Assembly: GCA_030268105.1 (NCBI GenBank)
Contig: BSDZ01000028.1
Location: forward strand, 892,001 to 956,000
Source: Volvox africanus
Lineage: Eukaryota > Chlorophyta > Chlorophyceae > Chlamydomonadales > Volvocaceae
Length of the DNA stretch: 64,000 nucleotides
Direction: 5' to 3'
Part shown: one piece after another, positions 25,254-36,714 of the stretch
How the letters are laid out: every line of letters starts with the position of its first letter
How positions within the stretch are numbered: position 1 is the first letter of the stretch
The notes under the pieces: model-generated
What the model was told of the DNA's origin: nothing
Database searches by the model: none
The model's input: the letters and a program-made list of their open reading frames with translations, nothing else
Made by a program: the position numbers and the translations under genes

Positions 25254-27734
25254 ATGGCCATCACTATGCGTCTGTCAACGAAGGTCAGCTATGCATGAAA
25301 ATTTCGTTAGCCTTCATATTTCATTGAATCGATTGCTCTGTTTCGTGACACATATTTGATTATGTTGCTTGCGCAGGCTCAGGGCCGTGTCGGGGTCACC
25401 CGCCGTGTAAGTCCCGGCTTGCGAGATTGACCTCCCTCATTTACCTCACGTGACTGCGGCGGTGGACAATAAATCCAGTTCACAAGTGATCATTTGCCTA
25501 CGATGATGTACCTATATAGTGCTTCGTTGAAACGATCGTGTTCATCATCTGCTGTTACACAGAGCCCTAGTGACGTTCCGACACTGTTTCCATGTCGTCT
25601 ACTTGTGCAGGCCCGGGCTGTTACAGTGCGCGTGCACGCCTATGGTATGAAAGCCGAGTACGTCTGGGCTGATGGCAACGAGGGCCGCCCGGAGAAGGTG
25701 GGCCCGCACCTGATGTGCCTTAGTCGTTTGAAGTACCGTGCGTTACTACGGCTGCGCGTTAAATCAGCGACTTCGAGTCATGCTTACATCTCAGCACCCG
25801 ATTTTAATGTATGAATTGTGTAACTTCACATCATGACACCTAGCTTATTTATAAAGTCATCAAACTCCGCTAACGAACTCACGAAGGTGTCCCATGGCAA
25901 ATCGCATGGCTATCTATCGTCGTTTGCCTCATCAAGGGTTGCCGCTCACGCCTCAGCGTTTCCTTGTGCCTCCCTCCGCATGCTCGCTTCGAGCAACTCA
26001 ACATATCATTGAAGGGCTGCATGTCCTGGGTCGCATCCTATTACAATGGCTCATTCTATGGGGCGTTTAGGGACGTGGTAGCAGTGCGTTATGAAAATGA
26101 TAACTTGGTATGTTCTGTGTTAGGGCATGATCTTCAATGAGATGCGCTCGAAGACCAAGGTTTTTGACGAGCCCCTGGGTCTGGACGCCAGCCTGTACCC
26201 TGACTGGTCCTTCGATGGCTCTTCCACTGGCCAGGCAGCCGGCAACAACTCAGATTGCATCCTCAGGTGTGCGCAGGGAGTTCGCTAGTATGCTGTGATG
26301 AGGTTTTCCCGTGTCCCATTCTGCCACACAAACAAATGCACTGTTGACAATAACTGCGATGAAACGGGCGACGGGGTGCAGATCTGCGATCTGGGTTTTT
26401 GTTCAGAGTGGCAGATCGGGCTGTATCCATTCAAACAATTTGCTTCGTATTGGCCCCAGCCCTGAGGAGATAAGCAACACAAAGGATGCAAAGGCGTGAT
26501 CTGGGTTGTCATTATACCCTCAGTTATTGAGCCACGTCCTGCCGCTGTGTTGCGTCTTCTTGCCCACAGGCCAGTCCGCGTCATTAAGGACCCCATCCGC
26601 GGCGACCCGCATGTCCTGGTGATGTGCGAGGTTTTCGCCCCCGACGGCACCCCACACCCCACCAATACTCGTGCTAAGCTGCGGGACATTATTGACGACA
26701 AGGTCCTGGCTGAGGACTGTTGGTACGGCCTGGAGCAGGAGTACACCATGCTGCAGAAGACGACCGGCCAGATCTACGGCTGGCCCGCCGGTGGCTTCCC
26801 CGCCCCGCAGGTGGGTGGTCGCAGCTTTTGGTCTTGGGTGCATGAACACGGCATTGGGTGTGGGCATCGGATGGCAGTGGGGAGTGCTTCTGCTACTTGG
26901 AGAAACATGGGACCTCACTTCAGTCAATGACATGCTGCCGTATTTACTGCAGCTATTGTTGTGTGAACATGAATGGAGACGTATGGCGTGTACTATACCC
27001 CCATCTGAACATGCCGAGCACCAGCATTCTATCTTTTGCTTGGCTCCTTGTGCTTGTTGGCTCTTTTTACTTCCGAGCGGCTTAAAGAATGCGGTTCCTC
27101 GACTGCCCCTTTGCTCATTTAGGGCCCCTTCTACTGTGGGGTGGGCGCGGAGTCGGCATTTGGCCGCCCGCTGGCTGAGGCGCATATGGAGGCGTGCATG
27201 AAGGCTGGTCTTAAGATTTCCGGCATCAACTCTGAGGTGATGCCAGGTCAGTGGGAGTACCAGATTGGCCCGGTGGGGCCCCTCGAGATGGGCGATGAGG
27301 TCATGCTTTCTCGCTGGCTGCTGCACCGCCTGGGCGAGGACTTCGGCATCGTCGCCACCTTCAACCCCAAGCCAGTCCGCACCGGCGACTGGAATGGCAC
27401 CGGCGCGCACACCAACTTCTCGACCAAGTCAATGCGCGAGCCGGGCGGCATGCAGGTCATTCACGAGGCCGTGGACAAGCTGTCGAAGACCCACATTGAG
27501 CACATTTCGCAGTACGGCTTGGGCAACGAGGCGCGCCTGACTGGCAAGCACGAGACGTGCGACATCAACACCTTCAAGCACGGTGTTGCGGACCGCGGCT
27601 CGTCCATCCGTATCCCCCTGCCGGTCATGCTCAAGGGCTACGGATACCTGGAGGACCGCCGCCCGGCCGCCAACGTTGATCCCTACACGGTTGCTCGCCT
27701 CCTCATCAAGACCATCCTCAAGGGGGCGCAATAA
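25254..27734 (+). CDS. GLN2: Glutamine synthetase, plastid type (GS2), plus-strand copy
   Basis: Same enzyme as the divergent minus-strand copy. Exons: 25254-25283, 25377-25406, 25611-25697, 26124-26266, 26570-26810, 27123-27734, all in phase, 380 aa. The leader is MAITMRLSTK plus AQGRVGVTRR, Arg/Ser/Thr-rich like a plastid transit peptide but unrelated in detail to that of the partner gene. Exon 3 reads ARAVTVRVHAYGMKAEYVW where the partner has GRALTVRVQAYGMKAEYVW, with many silent differences. From exon 4 onward the coding sequence and both introns match the partner almost perfectly. It ends KTILKGAQ. Both copies look intact and functional. Confidence 0.97.
26127..27718 (+). repeat. Inverted repeat, right arm (GS exons 4-6 with introns)
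   Basis: Right arm of the inverted pair described for 21873-23464. It contains exon 4 from its second codon, intron 4, exon 5, intron 5 and all but the last few codons of exon 6. Confidence 0.95.
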
Positions 27735-29402
27735 ATCACGACGCGACTGTAGCCATGATACCAGTTGCGGTTTTCCCAGGGCGTCAGTCCAAAACGCTGG
27801 GGCCCGTGAATTTGCTGGTCTCCACTTTTTGATATTGGACTATCCGGAAGAGTCTAATCTTAACCGGAATGTCTGGCGTTGCTTGGGCAAATGAAAGGTT
27901 GACCGTTAAGTAAGGTTAGTTTCATAAGGGCCCATCTCTTAACTTCTTCGGAATCTGGCAGGGCATGAGCAAGAAGATGGACGGCAAAGAAGATGAATAT
28001 GTGAGCGTTATTTGTATTGATTCACAAGGGATGGTGAGTGCCGAAGAGTCATTCTGGAGGACGCATGCACAGGACGCATTGCTGTCTGCAATCCTCCTGT
28101 GCGACATGGAGGCAGCCTAATTGTGCGACCTGCGCTGCAGGCTGTTGTGGGGGCGAAGAAGTAGGAGTAGAGGTGTGCATTATGTTAGCTCTGGCAAGTC
28201 TTACCTAACGATCTACTGTTTTGATGTTCACGACTTCTACGCAACGGGCGGGGCATGTCCCTGCGGCTATTCAGCACATGCGCCTGGTTGCGTTGTTCAG
28301 TGTTCGGCATGGCAGTACTTCATGGACCGCATGGAGGTGATTTCCATATGGTCATTGGCTCTTCCTTTTATGTGCGTGTTGTTTGCTGCTCCTCCCGAAT
28401 TGGCAAGGGAAGCGAGTTGGCGGTTCCTTCCTGACAAGAGGTCCATGTAGAATTGTGCTGACTATTGTTTCGTTTTCTGTTTAGTACGGACTTTGAGACC
28501 ATGCCGCAATTGGGCATGTACATTTCAGCCTATGGTCCTAGCCCGAGCGCAAGATATCTCTTATTTCAGAGAGACGATGCCGAGGACGAACCTTGCTAGC
28601 CGTATGTGTAAGGTGCTTGCGAAATGACGTTGCTCCCGTTGCACTTAGCTGGAGGTGATTAGTCAAGTCACTCTGCAGCTGGGGAACCGGGGAGGTCACC
28701 GAGGTCTGCTTTCCAGCCTCCCCTGGATCATTGAAGCGCGGGGTGTCCCCATCCCTAGGTAGAGGAATAGATCTACTAATAGACGAACGATATCATTACG
28801 AAGTGATCGATATTTAGTAAATTGCAACAGGCTAAGGGCAGGGACGAGGTCTAGGAGCAGATTCGAACGGGAATCAAAAACGCGAAGGGAAAACAAGGTG
28901 GAAATATAAATGGAGCAGGAAAGAGAAGCATATAGTTTATGGCCGAAGCGTTACAGCAATCTGCCCCTGTTAAAGTGCGTCGATATATTTTTCCCACATC
29001 CCTAATATAACCAATGGTGGTAAGTGGCGACATGGCCGATGGTCGCGAACACTACTGCCATGTGACGACCGATATACCCAGTAATGCAGCAGGCGCGTCC
29101 TCTCAGCCTACGTGGCGGAAGCGTTCCGCCATCACTCGTTTTCATTGTTTTTGATATCAGCTATAACACACTGTGCAGCTATCAAGAACGGGTCCAAGAA
29201 CCAACCGAAAGTACGAATACGATGTTGGCTACTTGGGCATTTGGAATCAATGCATTGATATAATACCTTTCCCTATATTCCTTACTATTGCGACCTACTG
29301 GTTCATTTCCGACGCATCAATCCTGCACCCTTTTCTGGACATCGTCAGTCCTTGACGCTCGGGACCAAGTCCGGGCGCTTGTAGCAGGGCGCCTGTGCCA
29401 TA
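27735..29402. other. Intergenic with unassigned exon-like fragments
   Basis: No named gene. An acceptor-like TCTGGCAG near 27960 is followed by GMSKKMDGKEDEY and a GTGAGC donor. Later, GCGCTGCAG near 28138 is followed by AVVGAKK and a stop. Near 28490 an open piece reads DFETMPQLGMYISAYG and runs to a stop at about 28598. These could belong to a small plus-strand gene, but I cannot assemble or name it. Confidence 0.35.
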
Positions 29403-30431
29403 ATGGAATATTGGAGGCTTGTCAGGAAATCAGCGCGCCAGAAGAGTCTCGTGGTCAGGCTGATGCGCGATGTTGAGAGTACCCGTTTCCACGTTCCCAT
29501 CGGCTTTGATGCCATGACAAGGCAGGATCGCAAAGTTCTGACTTTATATCTATTGTTATGTCACGTCACGACGGTCTTTGTGTTTTATGCACCTACAGGT
29601 ACCGCTCAGAGGACCTGTCGCTGCAGGCAACGTCCTGGCGCAACCAAGTGGACCTACCTGAAAAACCGTTCATCAGACAGTTCCTAGAAAAATACCCAGA
29701 GGTGGGGAGGAAAGGCGGAAGAGTCCCCGGCACAAGTGGAATGCACGGGTTTTGGCAACGCTGAGGGACACGTCGAGAGAAGGGATTTTCAGTGTACCAG
29801 CCACCGTGCTCTAATTTGCTCTAGCTTCATTCATACCCAGATGCTATTTGGGATTACAAGACTTTGTCCGTTCTAGGTTTCGAAAACAATTTAGTGGCTG
29901 AGGAGTGGCTTCCTATCCTCATTCTGCGATCTATCACGCATCCACACAGGCCAAGAAGGAGCCCGTAGCGCTGGACTCTTTTTCGGCACCGCTTGCAAGG
30001 CGTTTTGCGCGGCGGCAGATGCAGCTCATAAGCGAGGGAAGCAAGCCGGGCGAGGCCTTTGCCCAAGCAGAGGTAGATTTCTCCCAGCAGCTGCTGGACA
30101 TGCGCAGGTGCGCTGTGTGATCTCATCGTGTCTATATTTCTCTCCACCTGCCCCGACTGTGGGCCCCTTGATTATATGGGTATGTATTGTTTAGGGCCGT
30201 CCTCCCTTCCTAACCATCGTTTGCCCCTTGGTTTCCTCATGTTCATATTATCATCTCCCGTTTCGATTATTGATTGACAGGCGTCAACTTGGTTCTCTCT
30301 TCGGGACGGACCCCTTGGAGCTGCAGATGCAGCGGGAGCAGGAGGAGCTCGATTCAGGACTCGAAGCACTGGCGCAGCAGCGGCTCGAAGCGGGTGCAGC
30401 GCAGTCAGTAGCACGGCCGCAAGGGCGATAG
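29403..30431 (+). CDS. Mitochondrial small ribosomal subunit protein mS23-like
   Basis: Component of the mitochondrial ribosome small subunit. Exons: tentatively 29403-29521, then 29599-29701, 29825-29893, 29950-30107, 30281-30431 (stop TAG). The core matches plant/animal mS23 in order: VDLPEKPFIRQFLEKYPE resembles the LPEDxYVKKFxxKHPE block, followed by SYPDAIWDYKTLSVL, then PLARRFARRQMQLISEGSK with the AxxFAxRxxxLxxxG pattern, and EAFAQAEVDF. A charged Glu/Gln-rich tail follows. The first intron only keeps phase if a GC donor (AG|GCAGGA at 29522) is used, so the 5' part and start codon are uncertain. Confidence 0.68.
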
Positions 30432-31565
30432 TCAACAGAACTGAACCAGCAGCGCATTGGGCGGACGACGGTCATAGACGGCCAACAGTGAGAAGATGCG
30501 ACGGGGTTCATCCTGGTGCATCCTGGATGCTTCCAGGCGCGGATGCCTCCAAGTTTTTTGGCCTTCGTGTATAAGGCGCATAACGTCGGGAGCCCGAAGC
30601 TGGACAGGGGAAGGATGGGGGAGAGGACGGGTGGAAAAACCAGTTCAGGGTTCAGGTGTGGTATTACCTGGAATATCACTGTGGAGATGAACGTTCGTAT
30701 TGGGTACATCTACGACGAACCGTACATGGGGCGAAGTATAAATGGTGTGTATTGTGTGATGCGGGACAGGGAGGAGGGGACGAGGCGGATTGCGGACCGT
30801 TGCAGAAGCTGTTATCTTCTCTTGGAGGCGTGCAAGATAGAGCCCCATATGGGCGCGCGATTGAGCCGCCTGGGTTTGTTGTGGGCGTGCTTTTTATATA
30901 GGTTGTTTTTAACCATTTGGGACTTCGATTGTCTCGATATGTCGGACTTGATTGCATTCGTACATTTATGGAAGGCAGCCAAAATGGCCAATACACATGC
31001 TGCCAGCCCGGATCACCCGTCCAATACCGGCATATTTAACATCCGTATAAGGTTGCACATGATCAAATTTGGTGGTTTACGTGCCACCTGCCACCTGCAG
31101 GGCATTACTCGGCGGAGCGTTTGCCCGGTGGACTCCCGCGGCAATCCTCCCCCGCATAACCTGACATCAACAACCCATGACGAATGCAGCCTGTGTCCTG
31201 TCTGAACAGGCACAGACCGGATGATTGCTTGTCACCCTATCGGCACATAAGCTTAGGCCCCCTGGCAGTTCGTATCACACCAGAGGCTTAACTGCGCTCA
31301 AGTGGTGCACCGAGTCCACCTGGGAGCTGTACGCGCCAAGTTACCAGTCCCCAGACCTCCAGGCACGATCCCCAATGTTAGGGATACGCCCTCGCCATTG
31401 CATAAACAGAAGCTTTAAAACAACACGCGATGCGTGAACTGTGTAAGATTAGTAACCAATGTTGGTTGCCCGCAGCCAACTGATTGACCACAACTGGTGA
31501 GTGCGTCATCCCTTTACCTTCCCAGAGAGAAGAACGTCGCATGTCCCATCAGACCACACTCTCAC
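30432..31565. other. Region between convergent mS23 and SNM1 genes, no exon recognised
   Basis: About 1.1 kb in which the missing C-terminal exons of the minus-strand SNM1-like gene should lie. I searched the minus strand for the beta-CASP motifs and found none. Plus-strand open frames near 30500-31200 lack splice or family support. Confidence 0.5.
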
Positions 31566-33037
31566 CTACAATCGCCCGTGTGGAGGATGTTGTGAGTCGC
31601 TGCAGTCGCTCTGCCACCGCACTCCCTGGCATCGGGGAAGTCCCGACCTGCAGACCCGGGACAGAGAGCAGACCCGTCCCCAGCGTCGTCGGCCCCTACG
31701 TCCTGAGGCTCGTCCATACTTGCCGCACTTGTAGCCGCAGCGCCAGCGGCTCGTGACGGTCGGGAGTCAGCAGTCGGGCGGTTAGCCAGGAAGCCGGGGG
31801 TGCCAACCCTCGGTGCCGGCGATGTGGGAGTAGCCAAGAATTGGGACTTATTCGCCCTGGATATGGGTACTTCAAACAAAAACATGATGGAGCCCGGACA
31901 GTGATTGGCGTCCAAGGGTGTTACCCTCACCCCATCGATGATCACTGCTGTGCCCAGAGCGAGCGGCTTCACCAGCTGCGAGTTTCCAAGAGGCATAACA
32001 GAAGGACAACGGATATGCTAGACTGAATTGATCATGCTTGTAAACTTGTAAGGAGACCGCACGGCCGGTTGGGTCATCTTCGTGACGTAGGTTGGAGAAA
32101 AACCGATAACGTGTTGAGCCTCAAACGAGGCATAACGCGGGGGTATGATAGGATAGTACAGAAGAAGGACCGAGGAAACTAAACTCGTATGAAGAGGATC
32201 TAAACTAAACTCGTATGGAGAGGATCTAAAACCTTGTTGTCCGCTGTACCAGATTTCCGGTTTAGAAGGCGGACTGTAGCAGTACGCTTGCGGCTGCATG
32301 CCCACGGCACCCCACTGTAAGAGGTAATTTTATCGCCATAGGTGGCAACATATTGCCCAGTACGCAGGTTGGGTCGCTTACTTGAATACACGCAACAGCA
32401 ACCCATCTCTCAAAACGTCCCAGTCTCAATACCTGGGGCCTGATGCGCATGTCGTGCACCAGAAGCCGCGCGGTGATGTGAGAGCAGTAGATGACGCCGC
32501 CATTGAAGCTCCTGAGGATGTAAGGTAACCAGCAGTGAGAGTGAAACGCCAGCTCCACCCCGTGGAGCTGAACTTCAGGCATGGATCGATGGGCGGGTGC
32601 GGGTGAGATCGCGTTGTGCAAGGCCTCTCTGGGCGCGCTGTATCGCCGGCGAGCGACTGACAAGTTGGAAACATGCTTTGGAACCGGCAGCAGGTGCAAG
32701 CTTATGTTATCCCTGTCACTCAAGCAGAGATGCCCCGCTCACTTGTTTAGGCCAACGGTGTGGTCAGAGTGGAAATGGGTTAGGAAGTAATGCAAGCACC
32801 GCGTGTTCTTGAACGCAAAGCCGTCGACAAGGAAGTCCGTACCAGGAACCCACTTGATGCGCTCGACCTGCGGGGTGAGGTTTTACGTCACACGTCCACG
32901 CTGTATGCTGCACCAGCCTAAAGGCAGCGAACTGCCTTCCAGGGCCCCACTCCGCAACCCTAAAGTCATTTCCTCTTAAGTTTGTATCATATGGCCGTCC
33001 AGGTATACATCCCATCACTAATCACCTGAGACGCCAT
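31566..33037 (-). CDS. SNM1/DCLRE1-family DNA repair nuclease (metallo-beta-lactamase part), C-terminus not found
   Basis: SNM1-family enzymes are 5'-3' exonucleases acting on interstrand crosslinks and DNA ends. Minus-strand exons: 33037-33026 (MASQ), 32867-32743, 32511-32433, 31975-31566, all joining in phase. Motifs in order: [12 protein letters not shown], the metal-binding [39 protein letters not shown] and LHTGDCR. These are the standard SNM1 landmarks up to HTGD. A low-complexity insert of about 75 residues separates FLFEV from HTGD. After the AG|GTGAGA donor at 31565 I cannot find the beta-CASP half (usually an LDTTYxxP-like block and later His motifs) before the convergent mS23 gene ends at 30431. 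It is either truncated or its last exons are too diverged for me to see. Confidence 0.85.
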
Positions 33038-33069
33038 AAACGGGTTTTCCTGCTCAGCCGGACCTTGGT

Positions 33070-33467
33070 TCACAAGTCCTCATCCCCGTCCACGTCTTCT
33101 TCGTCATCCAGTGACCCGTCATTCAAGTCCACTGCAAAAACGGTCACGGAAAGGTTGAGCTCTTTGGTCCCGTAGACGCTTTTCCCGCCTTTCGTTATAT
33201 ACCCACCGTCTTCTTCAGCTCCATCACGAACTTCAGCTGGAGGATCGGGCTTTCCAACTACAGGGTTAGTTCTCTGCCAGTCCCGTATTGCAGTGTTCTG
33301 CGTAGGGTCGACTGCGTCATGGGCTGCGTCAATTTAGTGTCTGCCGAAGAACATAGGCATACCTTCGCTTCCAACTCTTTTTCTAGTGCAGCGACCTGCG
33401 CTTCCTCGCTTCCTTCCTTAAAAACTTCGTCGTTGGTTCGTGGCGTTAAACTTGGCAAGAAAAACAT
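33070..33467 (-). CDS. Small acidic protein, unrecognised
   Basis: Two minus-strand exons, 33467-33363 and 33297-33070 (stop TGA), join exactly in phase to give 110 aa. The N-terminal half is charged with a short coiled-coil-like stretch (EEAQVAALEKELEAK). The middle reads IRDWQRTNPVVGKPDPP, and the C-terminus is strongly acidic (DDEEDVDGDEDL). I know no family for it. The stop codon lies only 32 nt upstream of the ATG of the SNM1-like gene on the same strand. The first ATG was taken as start, but an upstream exon is possible. Confidence 0.55.
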
Positions 33468-35048
33468 GATACCGACGGAAGAAGCTCACCAGCCTTATCA
33501 ACACTAACACAATTTCATTCTTCCGTTCAAATAAAACGATGCAATCCTTTCAAAACGCACGTCGGAAACGAGCAATGTTGTACTAACGAAAAAACCACCA
33601 CCAAACCACGCTTGCGGCTGGACGCTGGAGCGCTGGAACCAGCCCTCCGGATTTTCCATTCCCTGGAAGACATGCAGGGTTAAATTCCTCGTTTCATGTA
33701 GGGGTCAATGGTAAATATTCGCCGGAGGCTGCACCCTATGAGGGTCTTGCTTATCGCCCGTGGCCAGCGGGCTTCGGAGCATCCCACAGGCAAAGGAATG
33801 CGCGAGGAGAGAAGACATATTCATGATTCCTTCTGGTTACCACTGAAGACATAACCAGGCTCTTGCGTTCCAAAAGGCTGCATTTGCTGTAAGCCAGCTT
33901 ATCGGCACCAATTGCAGCACCCCTTACAGCACGCAAACTGCACACATCAACGCCCGTGAATGGCCCTGAAGCTCCCTCGAGAGACCACCATGGCCCAGAC
34001 GGGACATTTGCAAAGACACGTGCAATGCCGAAAGATTGTGTTCACCATCTTCATCACGAACGTTTGTCCTGTAGTCCGGAACGGAACGTTCGACATGGGG
34101 GGTCCAACATCCGAACATCTCGCTACCCCTGACTACAAAATGAGCAAACCGAGAATTAACGGCAGCTCCATTGATGACTCTGCTTGGCCTTATTAAGAAT
34201 CCCTGTGCCTCGTGGCAAGTACCTGAGAGTTGCCAGACATGTTCCCAGGTTTTCACTCCGTCCTGCAACCCGGCATGCGTCCGTAAAACGCCTAATGTAC
34301 ACCGCCCCCATCTAATGGGGACTAGGAATCGCTCTTGGTTCAGGTAGCTAAGCGCGCTTTGCGATTGTGCCACAGCACTCCCGCATGGTCTGCCGCAGCA
34401 CCTAAGGCAGACCGCAATAGTAGCAATTGAGGGTGATTGGGTCAAGGGGATTCGCTCATTGGCTCCGAAGCCCCACTCGACAGAACCTACGGATTCTCTC
34501 TCTCCCTAAGCATGGAAGCAAAATTTACAAGACTCCTAACCATTACCAGGGCCCCCCTGTCAAGACATGAAAATGCAAATCACACTTGATATGTGCCGCA
34601 CCATGAACCCTTCCAGCCTGCTAAGAACATCATTGCCAACCACGCAGTCCGCAGTCCTCCACTACACGCAACAGACCGCAATCCGCAACCTAGATCGAAT
34701 TGGGTGTTAACCATGCCCCCTGCTGCCTCCTAATCTTCTAATGTTGCGGAATGCAATTGACTGATTATAATGGAGGGTTTGGTAATCACACATGACCAAC
34801 AAAACTCTCTGCACGTCCGCTCGGATACGTGCGCACATGACACCATCAGTGTTTCATTACGGTTCATGTCGGCACGGTTTCGATTCCCGGTCACAGCTAT
34901 CTATTCTTAACGTAAAGACAAGTTTACATATATGAAACCCGCCAAGGTCACCTCCTCGCCTGGGACTCCCAACCCGCTTCTGCCGCCTTTCCGTCATCAT
35001 ACCGCCACGGCAGTTGAAGAGTAGAAGCGTTGAAGCTCGTCTCCGCCG
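33468..35048. other. Stretch without a recognised gene
   Basis: About 1.6 kb. The longest frame, on the minus strand at 33924-34445, has no motif I recognise and no splice context. It must include the upstream region of the small acidic protein and the 3' region of the 2H-phosphoesterase-like half gene. Confidence 0.5.
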
Positions 35049-36160
35049 TTAACTGTCCCCGGGACACGACAACGGCGCGACGTGGCGCGCGTACCGCCCG
35101 TTGAGCGCCAGCGCCAGCAGGTCCTGCTCCTCTATGAACCATACCTCGCCAAACTGTGCTCGCAAACCGCATAGCGTCGCACTCAGCGCGTCTACGGCCG
35201 CCACCACGGTCTCACTCTGCAGCTCCGTTACGTTGTGGGAGCCGCCACTGCTGCTTGACGTCGTCTCCAGGCCCTCCGCCAACAACCGCCGCTGACCCCC
35301 GCTGGACGCAGCGACCGCCCGGAGCTCTCGACCGCTACCCCCAGCTCCCGCCTCGCCACCCATGGTGTTGGCGATGGTAATGATGAGTGGGGATAAGTCA
35401 GCTGGCGCCGGTGCCCTTTGTGCGGGGGGCTTGAGGAGTCGCGCCACGGTGGTGTGAAGCATAGCGGGCTCTTTCACCATCTGAGCTTCGCGAGGGGGAG
35501 CGTTCGGAAGTGCGGCGCCAAGCGCGGATCGCAAAAGTGCGGGCTCACCGCCCTCCGGCAGCGCCTGCCAGCATGCCACCACCACCCCTGCAGCGCACAA
35601 TGCCGAACTTTGGCCGACCGATGCTTTAACCACCTAACAGTTCTCCCAACACAGCGAATGCGGCGGCACTAGTCCTTGCGCCGGCCGGAGCAGTGACCGT
35701 GGGATTAAGTAGGGCCTGGGCTACTCCGTCAAGCCTGATGGACCCACCCCCGCACTGCCCCACTGCCCAACGCCGCAATCCCCTGCCAATCCTCGACACA
35801 CTGCTGTCTGGCCCCGTTGGACGAAATCTGCCCGCTCCCCCCTAGCAGGCGACATATACTTGCCAAGTGCATAGATGCTGGCATGCTGCCCCCGCCCTTT
35901 AGACGGCCTTTTTCTCCAAGCCTTGTTGATAATGTCCGAATAACTCCTGTCTTGCGCCTCTCTTCCACCCCGCAATACGCCCCCATCACTCAGTTCCACT
36001 CCTTGAAACATAATGCGGAGAGTGGTCCCATGAACTGATTACCTGTTGCAGTGATGACGACCCGGTCCAGCACCGCGTTGATCGGGCAGGTGGATCCGCA
36101 CACCCCACGTATGCTGCGCTCCTCCTCCGCAATCACCTCTTCGCTTGCATGAATGGGTTT
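35049..36160 (-). CDS. 3' half of a 2H-phosphoesterase-like protein (RNA ligase/cyclic nucleotide phosphodiesterase family)
   Basis: Minus-strand exons 36160-36043 and 35587-35049 (stop) join in phase, 218 aa. The first exon begins directly after an acceptor (CTGGCCAG) in phase 0, with KPIHASEEVIAEEERSI, then CPINAVLDRVVITATG. The second continues VVVACWQALPEGG and contains LHTTVARLL, an HxT motif of the 2H superfamily, followed by a low-complexity linker and VWFIEEQDLLALALNGRY. No start codon or 5' exons precede it on this strand. The missing N-terminal half, with the other HxT motif, is found on the plus strand at 37304-38030. As it stands this half probably cannot make a normal protein. 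Confidence 0.75.
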
Positions 36161-36714
36161 CTGGCCAGTTGGACATCCGGGGATTCAGGTACGGATCCGG
36201 TAAGTAGATGTTAGTAATTCCACAAACTGTAGATGCCGTGACGCGACGTGCATACCATCGGCTGAAGAGACGTGGACTCGAGATAGTCACACAGAACCTG
36301 TTCGCAACCCGCGTTGTCGCCTAAGGCGTCTGGTTGACACAGCGGGATCCATTAATTGTAGCATTCATGGTGTATTACTGAGGATAATGCATGACGAAAA
36401 TATATGTTTAGGGTCGGATATCAAGGGACTTTGGCAAGGCTGAACGCGCATCGTTGTTCGCGGATGGAGCTGCCTGCTTTAACGATAGTGGTTTGCAGTT
36501 GCCCAGGGGTTCCATATTATCTGAAATAACAGACATAACCGTTACCGGAATCGCCTCTTGCCCTCTTTGGTCTTCGCCTTTGCTGATTGCGCGTGTAATA
36601 ATATTTGTGTGTGCCTCTGGTTAAGTCCAGTGTTTCTTCACACTCCAGTGAAGGAATGCTAACTTTCGTGCAGCTTGATGCAACGGTCCGACATCTTCGC
36701 CAACGATTTGACTA

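Noticed and set aside
33924..34445. Minus-strand 173-aa frame
   Set aside because: No recognisable motif or exon context; composition unlike neighbouring coding exons.
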